Part shown: one piece after another, positions 22,791 to 36,081 of the stretch
Layout: every line of letters begins with the position of its first letter
How positions within the stretch are numbered: position 1 is the stretch's first letter
Assembly (NCBI GenBank): GCA_946406115.1
Contig: OX291544.1
Location: forward strand, 35,357,521 to 35,421,520
Direction of reading: 5' to 3'
DNA: 64,000 bases
Source: Apoda limacodes
Lineage: Eukaryota > Arthropoda > Insecta > Lepidoptera > Limacodidae
Translations under genes and position numbers: made by a program
Notes under the pieces: model-generated
The model's database searches: none
What the model was told of the DNA's origin: nothing
The model's input: the letters and a program-made list of their open reading frames with translations, nothing else

Positions 22791-23150
22791 CGGGTTGCAC
22801 TCCGGGAGTGCCGGCAGAAGTGAAAACATACTCGCTATTTACTTCCCATCACTTCTTATCCATATTTATTTTATTAAAAATAATAACTTTTGTTTATTTA
22901 CTTGTTTGACGTTGTATATTTGACAGCTCAATCTGTCATAGAATTAAAATCCCATATCCAACCTCCCTGTACTACTCATAATCGCCATATACTAAAAATA
23001 AAAACTAACCTAATGTAAATAAAGGTCACGTGTCCTAACGCGAGTGACATCTTACGAATTTTCGATCAGGACACGTGACCTGACGCGAGTTTAACAGTTT
23101 TTACCCATCAGAAAAAAAGTGCACAGCGCCGCTAAAGAAGTTTTCACTTC
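22791..23150 (+). repeat. Lepidopteran short repeat R1, copy 2
   Basis: 360 bp from CGGGTTGCACTCCGGGAGTG to GTTTTCACTTC. It splits the C-terminal end of the LINE ORF2: LINE coding resumes right after it at about 23156. This defines the mobile unit. Flanks are A-rich on both sides, so a short A-type target duplication cannot be told from chance. Confidence 0.9.
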
Positions 23151-23490
23151 AAAAAATCTACCAAGTTTATTGGAGCAGGTAAACTTTAATGTACCTGAAA
23201 AATACGGTAGATACGTATACGCGTACAGTCTAATGCACTGCGCGAAGCTCCGATTTCTCGAGCTCTGCGAGCTATAAACAATATTCTCGGCCAAAACAAG
23301 GAATTAGATTTATTCAACTCATCAGAATGGATGTTTGTTAAATGTGCACTGAAGTATATAGAACAATCTCTGTAGGTTTAGTTTAAGGTATTGTGTGTCT
23401 GCACTTGTCATTGTTGTACAAATTGGTTCATAAGTAACTGTAAGGTATAATAATGTAAATAATTTAATAAATAAATAAATAAATAAAATA
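23151..23490 (+). pseudogene. LINE ORF2 C-terminus and 3' tail
   Basis: Continuation of the LINE at 20166 beyond repeat R1: LPSLLEQVNFNVPEKYGRY, then after a one-base frameshift SRALRAINNILGQN and a stop at about 23374. A short 3' UTR ends in an (AATA)n tail at about 23460-23490. Together with 19359-22790 this makes a near full-length LINE. Confidence 0.8.
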
Positions 23491-23539
23491 TTCACAGAAT
23501 ATTTAGTTAATTAGTCACTTTAAAAATAAATAATTAAAT

Positions 23540-23650
23540 TAAAAATAATTAAAATAAAACACATATTTCAGGGGGGCTCCCATACAACAAACGTGTTTTT
23601 TTATAGATAATGGTACGGAACCCTTGGCCGATTTTTTGTGTGATCGACTA
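23540..23650 (-). repeat. Lepidopteran repeat R3, fragment
   Basis: Reverse-complement match to the 5' half of the R3 repeat: GGCCAAGGGTTCCGTACC and CACGTTTGTTGTATGGGAGC. Truncated. Confidence 0.7.
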
Positions 23651-24185
23651 GTATTTGAAGTGCTTATGAGTGTAAGGATTTTTGAACAAACTTGGGGAAG
23701 ATAATTTACATTTCTTCTTTTAATTTACGTTTTATGTCTTGTCCTCTTTTCTATGGTCTCTAAAGTTTAAATCATTGTTAGGTACATTAATACAACCTGA
23801 GGTAAATCGCCTTATAGTTTAATTTGGGTTTACATGTAACTGTCATCATTGACTAAACAATTCTGGTAGCAGAGCGTGGTTATCGACCTACATTTGGCTT
23901 ACTTCTGTACTATTTATTATTGTACCTACCTACATCTCATATTTGTTCAGACTGAATTTCATTTATTTTGACACTTTTTATGGCACCCAACCCAAGTAAA
24001 ATTTGACATTGTTTCTGACTAGTCTTACTACTGGGTTGGCATCACAAAAACATAACTATTTCTTGAGTAGCTTTTTGGTAAAATTTGTTTTATTTTGTAA
24101 TTAATAGCGTTTTATTTTCACTGCTCATACTTTGTTTTTGAATATTTGTGTTAAATAGTTCATTTATTTCTTGTTTACTTTTATT
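23651..24185. other. AGL intron, no recognised element
   Basis: AT-rich, no frame or named repeat seen. Confidence 0.35.
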
Positions 24186-24420
24186 GAACGATATTTCAAG
24201 TTAAGCAATGTCGGGCTTGGTCAGTACTTGGATGGGTGACCGCTTAGCGGCACACTTTTGTTGTTGCTTTTTCGTAAATTACTTAAATTTACATGCGTAT
24301 TATTAACATCGGTCAAGTGCAAGTCGGACTAGCACACCGTGCGTTTCGTACCACGATTAACGTAATTTACGAACACAAACAAAAACAAAAAAGGTGCCGC
24401 TAAGCAGTCACTCATCGAAC
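24186..24420 (+). repeat. 5S rRNA-derived short repeat, with inverted second arm
   Basis: 24200-24245 is a diverged 5S rRNA segment (GTTAAGCAATGTCGGGC, then TACTTGGATGGGTGACCG), about nucleotides 50-100 of 5S rRNA. It continues through CGCTTAGCGGCAC and GTAAATTAC into an R3-like middle (GGTCAAGTGCAAGTCGGACT) and then back through GTAATTTACG and GTGCCGCTAAGCAGTCACTC, the reverse complement of the first arm. So the unit is a large palindrome. It is not a working 5S gene: both ends of the rRNA are missing. Compare 28767-28925. Confidence 0.85.
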
Positions 24421-27240
<2,820 letters not shown>

Positions 27241-27245
27241 TAATT

Positions 27246-27286
27246 CTGACCAAGCCTGACGTTACTTAACTTTGAATATATTTTCC
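27246..27286 (-). repeat. 5S-derived repeat fragment
   Basis: In reverse complement GTTAAGTAACGTCAGGCTTG, with the same GATATTC-like lead as the copies at 24186 and 28767. It stops at CTTGGTCAG where the LINE at 24421-27240 begins, so the LINE appears to have landed in, or to be joined to, a 5S-derived repeat. Confidence 0.6.
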
Positions 27287-27391
27287 AAAAAAAAAATGTG
27301 CAACTGTTTATAAACTCTTAATAACATAGTTGCTTTATCGTAAAAACATTAACACGTAGCTTCAATCTTGCGACTATAGTGTGTGTGACCT

Positions 27392-28690
27392 TTTTTTTTT
27401 TTTTATACCACTAAGGTGGCAAACAAGCCTACGGTCCGCCTGATGGTAAGCGGTCATCGTAGTCTATGGACGCTTGCAATACCAAGGGCATCACTCGCGC
27501 GTTGCCGACCTTTCAGAAATCTAATAACTTCTTTTTTGAAGAACTCCATACTGTAGTCCTTAGTGAAAACCTTGGTAGAGAGCTCATTCCACAGCCCAAG
27601 CGTTCGCGGGAGGAAGTTTCTCTGAAACAGCACTGTATAGGCGACCATTTTGGTTCTAAACTGTGAGAATGAATTCCCTGCCGATGGCGAGCGGTGCGAT
27701 GGTAGAAAGTAGCCGTGGGCATCATTTCGAACAATTCCTCAGAACACAACCCATTGTACAAGCGGTAGAACACACACAGGGAGGCAAAGTCTCTCCTCAG
27801 ACTTAGAGGCTCGATACCGCAAGTGAGTTTGGGATCGTCGACAATTCTCACAGCCCGTCGTTGAACCGAGTCAAAAGGGCCAAGCTGGTATCCGGGTGCA
27901 CCCGCCCAGAGATGGCAGCAGTACTCCATATGGGGCCAGACTTGCGACTTGTAATGCAGCAACCTTTGCCCCGACGTGAAGTACTGCTTTGCTCTGTTGA
28001 GTACACCAAGTTTTTTGGACGCCAGCTTTACCTTGTCTAGCAAGTAATCTCGGAACTGAACATCGCTGGAGATGTGAACACCAAGGATCCCAATGCTCTT
28101 GGAGATGGAGAGGGGAGTGTTTTGGAATTGTGGGACTACAGTGAATGGGGTTTTCTAAGCGGTGAACGCGCAGACTTGTGTCTTTGAAGGGTTGAATCGG
28201 ACCAAGTTTTCCCGTCCCCAGTCAGACCTTGGACAGACCGATCTCGATTTGAGACACAAGTTCTTCACGTTTTTCCTCCACAACAGAACGAGGGATGCTT
28301 GCACGACCCGTGTAATAAGCGTCTCCAGTACTGTCATCTGCGTAGCAATGTATGTTGTTGATCTCCAACACATCATTGATGTGCAGAAGAAACAGCGTAG
28401 GAGACAGCACAGAGCCTTGCGGGACACCAGCATTAATGTCCATGCTATCAGAGCAACTACCGTCAACTACGGCTCGTATGCGTCTGCCGGACAAAAAGCT
28501 AGCCACCCATTTGCACAAACCCTCGGGCACTCCGTAAAATGGCAACTTCGATAAAAGACCCCGGTGCCAGTGGAGCGACCGTGGCGAAAGCCATATTGAC
28601 GGTCGCTGATCAGGTCATGTTTTTCTAGGTATCTCAAAAGCTGTGTGTTGATCACACGCTCCATCACCTTGGAGAGGAGAGAGGTAATAA
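27392..28690 (-). pseudogene. LINE family A copy
   Basis: Minus strand; poly(T) at 27392-27404 marks the 3' end. RT pieces: C-terminus 28043-27454, palm 28545-28155 with KWVASFLSGRR, VPQGSVLSPTLF and CYADDSTGD, and SLLSKVMERVINTQL plus YGFRHGRSTG (28680-28590). The stretch coding for the first catalytic Asp (SLDIAKAFDRVW in the 5476 copy) is deleted at about 28570, and frameshifts lie near 28050 and 28230. 5'-truncated at about 28690. Confidence 0.92.
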
Positions 28691-28766
28691 AGTATAACAA
28701 CAAATAATAACGTTGCAGAGGCATCCAGCTTATTATCAAGAGAAACAGTAACACATTTGTTTGTTG

Positions 28767-28925
28767 GAAACGATATTCAGAGTTAAGCAACGTCGGGCTT
28801 GGTCAGTACTTGGATGGGTGACCGTTTAGCGGAACACTTGTTATTTGTTTTTGTTTGTAAATTACGTAAATGGTGGTAGGTACAGAACCCTCGGTGCGCG
28901 AGTCCAACTCGCACTTGGCAGGTTT
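28767..28925 (+). repeat. 5S rRNA-derived SINE-like repeat
   Basis: A head of 5S rRNA origin (GTTAAGCAACGTCGGGC, TACTTGGATGGGTGACCG) is joined through T-rich spacer and GTAAATTACG to GGTACAGAACCCTCGGTGCG and CGAGTCCAACTCGCACTTGG, the reverse complement of the left end of repeat R3. It ends in T-rich sequence. The design, 5S-like head plus unrelated body, resembles 5S-derived SINEs (SINE3), but only the 3' part of 5S, lacking a full internal promoter, is present. Confidence 0.85.
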
Positions 28926-29001
28926 ATTTTTTTCAATTTTAGTGAGTTGAATGCTTTAATAACATTATTATGGTTTACATATATGAATTTGAAATCTCTT
29001 G

Positions 29002-29740
29002 GGGATAATAATAATAAGTCTTTATTTCAGACACAATGATTTAAAATAAAATTATGAAAAAAATTGTAAAATAAATGATTTAAAATAAGCAAAATTAAAA
29101 ATTGATTAAAATTATCCAAAGAAAAAAAGTCAGTAAAAATATATATTAAGTGGCTATCTCCACCCACCGTCTGTACACTGCAGTCAGCATCAGTCTGTCT
29201 GCCAAACACCTAACTATTCCATTGTCACACGTGTCAACTCTGGACATAAACGACGCTATGCTGTTACGTTGAATGGCATCAAAAGAATTGACTCTAGCCT
29301 CAGCAAACATATAAGAAGCGCTACAGTAACGCATGAGGCCCATCAGCTGTCTAAAAATGTAAGCTACTCGAATGCCATCATGTGCCTTCTTGGTATAGTC
29401 AGTCCAGAGTTGACACGTGTAAAACGTTTGACAAAAAGACTTAAAGAGTGTAACTCTAACGTCAAAAGCTGCTCTAGAGAATTTCCTCACAATCATGTTT
29501 TCCACTACGCGCAGAGCCCTACGTTGACGTTCCACATTAGCAGAGCAACTAAACTCTTTGTCGATTTTACTAATAAAACCTATATCATGCGGTAACAGCC
29601 AGCGCTCCTGAAGAGCTACTACGGCTGCGTTTTGGCGCAAGTCACGCACATGCTGTACAGATCTCTTGACTGATTGACAGTTATAATAAACGAATTTCAT
29701 AAAATTATTATTATTATTTCTAATTTGTACAGCCATAAAT
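29002..29740 (-). pseudogene. Internally deleted LINE with a fused frame
   Basis: Minus strand. One open frame of 196 codons (29736-29146) joins the start of a LINE endonuclease (MKFVYYNCQSVKRSV, ALQERWLLPHD) directly to the far C-terminal region after RT (RALRVVENMIVRKFSRAAFD, then YTCQLW and FRQLMGLMRYCSAS). All of RT is missing. The 3' end has AATAAAG and (TTA)n at 29005-29030. The open frame across the junction is unusual for a deletion and suggests either chance or a recent event. Confidence 0.82.
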
Positions 29741-29839
29741 TATATTTGGATACGGCGGTATCATGTCTGTTGGAACGCTGCTGACGATACCGTCGAAATA
29801 CCAGTCCCTCGGGACAATAATCTTTTTGTAAAAAATTAT

Positions 29840-30240
29840 CTAATTTGGATGTCAGTATGGTAATTCTCACAAAAGCTCAACTATCTAAGTTGCAATCTTG
29901 TCAAAGAAGTATGGAGAGAATTATGATGGGCAAACGTAAAACAGATAAAATACAACACAATATTATTAGGAGAGCAACCAAAACACATGATGTGGTACTA
30001 AAAACTAAACGTCTAAAATGGAGATGGGCTGGCCACACAATCCGGGGCGCTGAGAAATGGAGCAAAACTATTAAGCTCGTGGTACCCTATAGAAGGAAAA
30101 AGAATGAGGGAATGGGGAAAAAGGTGGTCTGACGAAATTTCTGCAGTAGCAGGAAAAACCTGGACTGGCTAAAGAAAGAGAGCATTGGTAAAGGTTGGAG
30201 GAGGCCTTTGCCACCAGGCACACAGAATTAAATACACAAA
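29840..30240 (+). pseudogene. RTE-type LINE, C-terminal end
   Basis: The frame at 29845-30132 has LQSCQRSMERIMMGKR, DKIQHNIIRRATKTHDVV and LKWRWAGHTIRGAEKW, the end of RTE-clade reverse transcriptases. After a frameshift near 30110 it continues RRWSDEISAVAGKTW. 5'-truncated; followed by A/T-rich sequence and the poly(T) of the next LINE. Confidence 0.85.
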
Positions 30241-30261
30241 ATAATAGTAACAAAATAATAT

Positions 30262-31232
30262 TATTTTTTTTTTTTTTTTTTTTTATACCACTAAGGTGGC
30301 AAACAAGCTTACGGCCCGCCTGATGGTAAGCGGTCACCGTAGCCTATGGACGCTTGCAACACCAGGGGTATCACTTGCGCGTTGCCGACCCTTCAGAAAT
30401 CTAATAACTTCTTTCTTGAAGAACTCCATACTGTAGTCCTTGCAGAAAACCTTGGCAGGGAGCTCATTCCACAACTTAAGCGTTCGCGGGAGGAAGTTTC
30501 TCTGAAACCGCACTGTACGCGACCATTTAGGTTCTAAAGTGTGAGAATGAATTCCCTGCCGATGGCGAGCGGTGCGATGGTAGAAAGTAGCCGTGGGCAT
30601 CATTTCGAACAATTCCTCAGAACACAACCCATTGTACAAGCGGTAGAACACACACAGTGAGGCAAAGTCTCTCCTCAGACTTAAGGGCTCGATACCGCAA
30701 GTGAGTTTGGGATCGTCGACAATTCTCACAGCCCGTCGTTGAACCGAGTCAAAAGGGTCAAGCTGGTATCCGGGTGCACCTGCCCAGAGATGGCAGCAGT
30801 ACTCCATATGGGGCCGAACTTGCGACTTGTAAAGTAACAACCTTTGCCCCGACGTGAAGTACTGCTTCGCTCTGTTGAGTACACCAAGTTTTTTGGACGC
30901 CAGCTTTACCTTATCTTGTAAATGATCTCGGAACTGAACATCGCTGGAGATGTCTACACCAAGGATCCCAATGCTCTTGGAGATGGAGAGGGGAGTGTTC
31001 TGGAATTGTGGGACCACAGTGAATGGAGTTTTCTTAGCGGTGAACGCGCACACTTGTGTCTTTGTAGGGTTGAATCGGACCAAGTTTACCCGTCCCCAGT
31101 CAGAGACCTGGGACAGTGTGGTCTCGATTTGAGACACAAGTTCTCCGCGGTTTTCCTCCACAAGGGAACGAGGGATGTTTGCACGACCCGTGTAAAAAGT
31201 GTCTCCAGTACTGTCATCTGCATAGCAATGTA
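30262..31232 (-). mobile_element. LINE family A copy, 5'-truncated, frame open
   Basis: Minus strand with poly(T) at about 30262-30284 as the 3' tail. The 275-codon frame (31161-30334) is almost identical to residues 110-385 of the copy at 5476: ENRGELVSQIETTLSQVSDW through VHRLR, with no stop. A few more codons, up to CYADDSTGD, lie upstream to 31232, where the copy ends. Young, dead-on-arrival copy. Confidence 0.94.
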
Positions 31233-31784
31233 TGTTTATTTATTGTAAAGTCTGAAATATGGCTGTAAATAAATAATAAATAAATAAATGATAATTTTAA
31301 AAGAGTTAAAATTCGTTTCGCGAGTCTGGTTTAGCATTTCAACTTTTAAGCACTCTTCACTCATACCGTTAACATATTGTTTAATGTCGTCTTTATTAAT
31401 GTACTTCCGCGAACGAGATAGGTATATATACGCATACGATTCTGCAGCCTGCAGTTTGCTGGCTAGTGCTGTGTGCTCTCTGCTCTGTGCTCTGTGCTCT
31501 GTGCTCTGTGCTCTGTAACGTCCCTGGCGTATTCTTATACTTATACGAGTATTTTTTTCTCGTTTCTAAAGTAAACCCCGGCATTACTTTCTTTAAGAGA
31601 TTCATTATAATTCGTACAGGTTATATTTCTATACGTAGGTATATACGGTGACGACTCATTAACAACGCTCCGCTGTTGCATAGATGTAGGGACGGTTCAT
31701 TCACAGTGCCTCTACTAATATTGGACAAAAGTTCAGCGGGTTAGTAGTAGAGACTGGAATATCCAAAAAGAATTTGGAAGTGTA
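31233..31784. other. Intronic sequence with a heptamer repeat
   Basis: Short AATAAATAAATA run near 31270, then non-coding. At about 31470-31516 the heptamer TGCTCTG (or GTGCTCT) is repeated about six times. No gene seen. Confidence 0.6.
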
Positions 31785-31915
31785 AGGAGAGACTTTGCCT
31801 CCCTGTGTGCGTTGTACCCCTTGTATAGTGGGGTGTTTTCTGGGGAATAGTACGAAATGGTGCCCACGGCTACTTTCTACCATCGCACCGCTCGCTATCG
31901 GCAGGGAATTCATCA
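31785..31915 (+). pseudogene. LINE family A fragment
   Basis: About 130 bp matching 6298-6425 (GGAGAGACTTTGCCTCCCTG through CATCGCACCGCTCGC) at lower identity, with a stop. An old internal fragment with neither LINE end. Confidence 0.85.
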
Positions 31916-32161
31916 TCCATTTACAAACATTTTCCAAAGTAGATATATTAAAACTAATATTTTGCCCAAAGGAGGCAATCTGTTTTGCTAAGTTCTTGGA
32001 TGATTTTTTTTTTTTATTTATATAATATGACAGTAAACGTACTATCTGTCTTTTGTAAAATTTAGAGATACAGGTTTTATGTTTGCCTACACAATAGTTG
32101 TTATATACCTATATAGTTTATTCAATCCTTTTGTCCTTGATCCTATTTTGACCTCACCAGT

Positions 32162-32984
32162 TGTAGCAAGTGAATTATTTTATTTTGTATATGTAGTGTG
32201 TAATTAGTTTTAAATTACCCTTTTGCGTGTTATGTCAAAATCATTGTAAAATTCTATATCCATACAGGCATGGAATGCCATACTCATTTACGTCAACGGT
32301 CTTTTAAATCTGATTTTTAAAAAGATGACAGATGGAAAATTATTCAAAGTCAGTCTGGTTGAGATTTTCTCAAAGAAAGATATAAAAAAATATAAATTTG
32401 AAATTTTATATAGAAACAGATAATTTATTATTTTACCTGGTGCAACTTTATCGGCGTGGACCATATATAAGAACCTGTGCTTGGGAATAGATTCAATCAA
32501 AAGGAAAACACATAAGGAGGTTTGATTTCCTGGATTATCAGTCGACGGTTTGTGAGTTACCCCATAAATCACACAGAAGGTACCATATTTCTGTTTTATT
32601 AGTAAGGTCTACGAAGATCTTGAATTTTTGTGAATTGGGCCTTTTTGCCTTTATCGAATTCCCTTTTCCGTATCCTGAAAATTCGGGAATATATGGAGTT
32701 GACATAGATTGTCGTAAACCATAGGATTCATAACGTCGAACCACGATTTGCCAACTTTGGCGATAATAGAGTCGACCGGGGAAAAAGTGTAATACGGTCG
32801 TCAAAGTAAGAAAAAACGGCAAAATGAATAATTTCCGAAACGAAGAAGTTCAATTGTGTATGGCATAAAAGGGTTTAAAATTAATTATTTTTTGTACAGT
32901 GATCGTAAAAGGAACTATAATAAAATTGTATTTACGAACTACACCTATTTTTCATTTATCTTCCCCTGGGGAATTGAGTCTTCA
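32162..32984 (+). mobile_element. Tandem gypsy array: LTR 1
   Basis: About 823 bp, TGTAGCAAGTGAA to GAGTCTTCA, followed by GCGGCGCCCAACGGGAT, which fits a primer-binding site of the GGCGCCCAAC type used by gypsy elements. Almost identical to LTR 2 and LTR 3. Related to the LTRs of the gypsy element at 45341-61265, whose exact ends (TGTAGC...GACA) support these borders. No open gene is implied; antisense frames inside are treated as chance. Confidence 0.88.
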
Positions 32985-35259
32985 CAAGCGGCGCCCAACG
33001 GGATAAAAATACAATTTTTTTTTATAGTTTTGTGTACGATCACATCGCGCAAAAGGTTTTTTTTTTAAAAAAAAAAAAAAATAGACACAATTTTATAACT
33101 TTTTTTTTCAAAATTAAAAAAAAAATGCAACTATCTGCGTTACATTCATGTTTTACATGAGATTTTTGGACTCGTTTGGCTAATGACTATTTTTTTTTTC
33201 TTTCGTCTCTAGTTTTAAACAATAAAAGGTTGTATTGTAAGAAAACCTTATTTATTTACTAATCGTCAGATTAGTACGAATTGTTAATATTAAGAGTGTT
33301 TAATATTCATATAGTGTTTAATTTCATATTAAATGATAAAAATGTGGGTATTTACCATATTAAAGATTTTAAATGTTGAAGATACCTCTTAAATTGAGGG
33401 CACATTTTGTGCAATTTAATTATAATTAACTACTTATGTAATGGACTAAAGAAATTGGTTTTTAAAGCATTTGCATTTGCTTTATATATAGATGGCTGAT
33501 TCATGTGTCATACTCGTGAACGGGTGCCGCCTGTGGAGGCTGGTCTGCTCTTGCAAACTTCTTGGTATTCTTAGTATTTAGTCTTACTTTTTTGTTTTCT
33601 TTATTAATACTGTAAGACATTGATTATTTCTTAGTGATGAATACATAAACTGTCTTTTGTTTATATTAGATACTTTTTTATGTTGTGCTTGTGCTTTATA
33701 TTTCATGTTTTTTATGTTTGTAATGGAAAGTGTCCTTTTATGATAGGGAGGGCATTTTCCAATATTTTAATTGGACGCTGTAAAAGAAAGGGAGAAAAGA
33801 AATGCCCTTGCTGAGTTTCTTGCCGGTTCTTCTCAGTACAAGGTCTCCCGCCCTGTAGACTTACGAACCGATGGCGTAGTGACATTCATAAGTGCTCAAT
33901 TATTGTAGCCTAATCTGAATAAAATTATATTGAATTGAATTGAATTGAATATATTATTGTTTATGAAACTAATATATGTTTTCCTACTTGTTTTGCAACT
34001 AACTTAAGAGTTAGTGATGAGTTTTTTAAATTACTAATCACGATATGTTTTTTTTTACGACTTCAAAATTCAAAAAGTCATTTGAACGACACCGTCGTTA
34101 TTATAAACATAACATTTAGACTTAATTTAATTTATATTCCTCTTTTACCAACTTCAAAATACAAAAAGTCATTTTAACGACACCGTAGTTTTTATAAAAA
34201 TAACGTTTAGGTCTTTATTCATATTTTATTGTTTCTTTTTTATCTTTTATTTCCTTTAGAGGAAAAATAATTTTTTTTTTTTTCGATTGGCATTCAAGAG
34301 ATGCTTTGATTTATATTTATATTTAACTACGAATAATAATTTTCATTAAAGTCGATTGGCCGCATTCTTTATTTAAATATTTTAACTGATTCTCAAAAAA
34401 GCTATTTGTTCTCTCACGTCAAGAGACGTAATTTCTATATTGTATATTTTTCTTGTCTATTTGACACGTAATTGAAACGTTATTTTATATTTTTTCTCAA
34501 TATTACTATAACAACGACAAATTTCGTTTTTGATGTCTGCGACATTATTTATTGTAATTTTCTTTACATAGTTTCTTTAGTAGTACTCCTTCCTTGGGTC
34601 GGTTATACGATTTTTGCGTTATTAAATGAAGACCAAAGAGCACGACACCTTTGGCTCATTGTTAAGTCTAAAAGCTATTGTAGCTTATTATATAAAAATT
34701 ATAAATTTATTTTACTGAATTTTTCTTTATTAATTATCAAATTTCTTACTCGTTTTACTTTCTAGCTACTTTCAAACTTGCAATTTTAGACAGTCTCTTT
34801 AATATTTATCTCATAATTAAAGGATTTTAATACAGCGGGGTTTTAGCTTGAGCAGTATGACAACTCATTAAATAAGCTTATGTCCAAAATATGGAGCGGA
34901 TTGATAACTCCTTAAAAAAGGCCTTGTCGAGGAATTTGAGCGGTGGGATAACTCATTAAATAAGCCTTATATCGTATTCCTAGTTGTAATAAGGCATTTG
35001 GCCAAGATACAACAATTAACATCAAGTCCCTTACAGATCGGTTATGGGGTTCCTTAGCGGTTATGCCCTTTGTGTGTGGATGAATGTATAGGAATTATAT
35101 GAGGTAAGCGTGTAAGGTTGGGATAGTATGAGTGATGAGGTTAGAGTATTAGATGCGTACGTGATGTAAGTTTTTAGGGATCGGTTCTGTCTTTTAAATT
35201 ATTAAACTAACAGCCCGGAAAATTCGTCTAACCGAATTTTCACGAGGAAGGGGGGATAA
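32985..35259 (+). mobile_element. Tandem gypsy array: internal region 1 (gag-pol deleted)
   Basis: After the PBS there are about 340 bp of leader, then an abrupt junction (near 33325) to the last codons of pol (LNDKNVGIYHIKDFK-like, ending at about 33386). These are the same last codons as at 49080-49134 in the gypsy element. The rest is 3' non-coding sequence, interrupted at 33480-33952 by a LINE tail, and ends with a polypurine tract (GAGGAAGGGGGGA) directly before LTR 2. So gag, protease, RT and integrase are gone and only sequences needed in cis remain. Confidence 0.85.
33480..33952 (+). mobile_element. LINE 3' tail nested in array unit 1
   Basis: TTGCTGAGTTTCTTGCCGG and TTCTTCTCAG, CTGAATAAAATTATATTGAA and (TTGAA)n: a recognisable lepidopteran LINE 3' end. 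The gypsy element at 49200 lacks it. The same insertion is present at 36577-37049 in unit 2, so it happened before the units were duplicated. Confidence 0.8.
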
Positions 35260-36081
35260 TGTAGCGAGTGAAGTATTTTATTTTGTATATGTAGTGTGTA
35301 ATTAGTTTTAAATTACCCTTTTGCGTGTTATGTCAAAATCATTGTAAAATTCTATATCCATACAGGCATGGAATGCCATACTCATTTACGTCAACGGTCT
35401 TTTAAATCTGATTTTTAAAAAGATGACAGATGGAAAATTATTCAAAGTCAGTCTGGTTGAGATTTTCTCAAAGAAAGATATAAAAAATATAAATTTGAAA
35501 TTTTATATAGAAACAGATAATTTATTATTTTACCTGGTGCAACTTTATCGGCGTGGACCATATATAAGAACCTGTGCTTGGGAATAGATTCAATCAAAAG
35601 GAAAACACATAAGGAGGTTTGATTTCCTGGATTATCAGTCGACGGTTTGTGAGTTACCCCATAAATCACACAGAAGGTACCATATTTCTGTTTTATTAGT
35701 AAGGTCTACGAAGATCTTGAATTTTTGTGAATTGGGCCTTTTTGCCTTTATCGAATTCCCTTTTCCGTATCCTGAAAATTCGGGAATATATGGAGTTGAC
35801 ATAGATTGTCGTAAACCATAGGATTCATAACGTCGAACCACGATTTGCCAACTTTGGCGATAATAGAGTCGACCGGGGAAAAAGTGTAATACGGTCGTCA
35901 AAGTAAGAAAAAACGGCAAAATGAATAATTTCCGAAACGAAGAAGTTCAATTGTGTATGGCATAAAAGGGTTTAAAATTAATTATTTTTTGTACAGTGAT
36001 CGTAAAAGGAACTATAATAAAATTGTATTTACGAACTACACCTATTTTTCATTTATCTTCCCCTGGGGAATTGAGTCTTCA
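35260..36081 (+). mobile_element. Tandem gypsy array: LTR 2
   Basis: 822 bp, TGTAGCGAGTGAAG to GAGTCTTCA, directly after the polypurine tract of unit 1 and directly before the PBS of unit 2, so it is shared by both units. Differs from LTR 1 by only a few bases, and shares its GAGTGAAG start with LTR 3. Confidence 0.88.

Noticed and set aside
24200..24245. A 5S rRNA gene
   Set aside because: Only about nucleotides 50-100 are present, diverged, with no 5' part and no terminator at the right place; similar pieces at 27246 and 28767 show a repeat.
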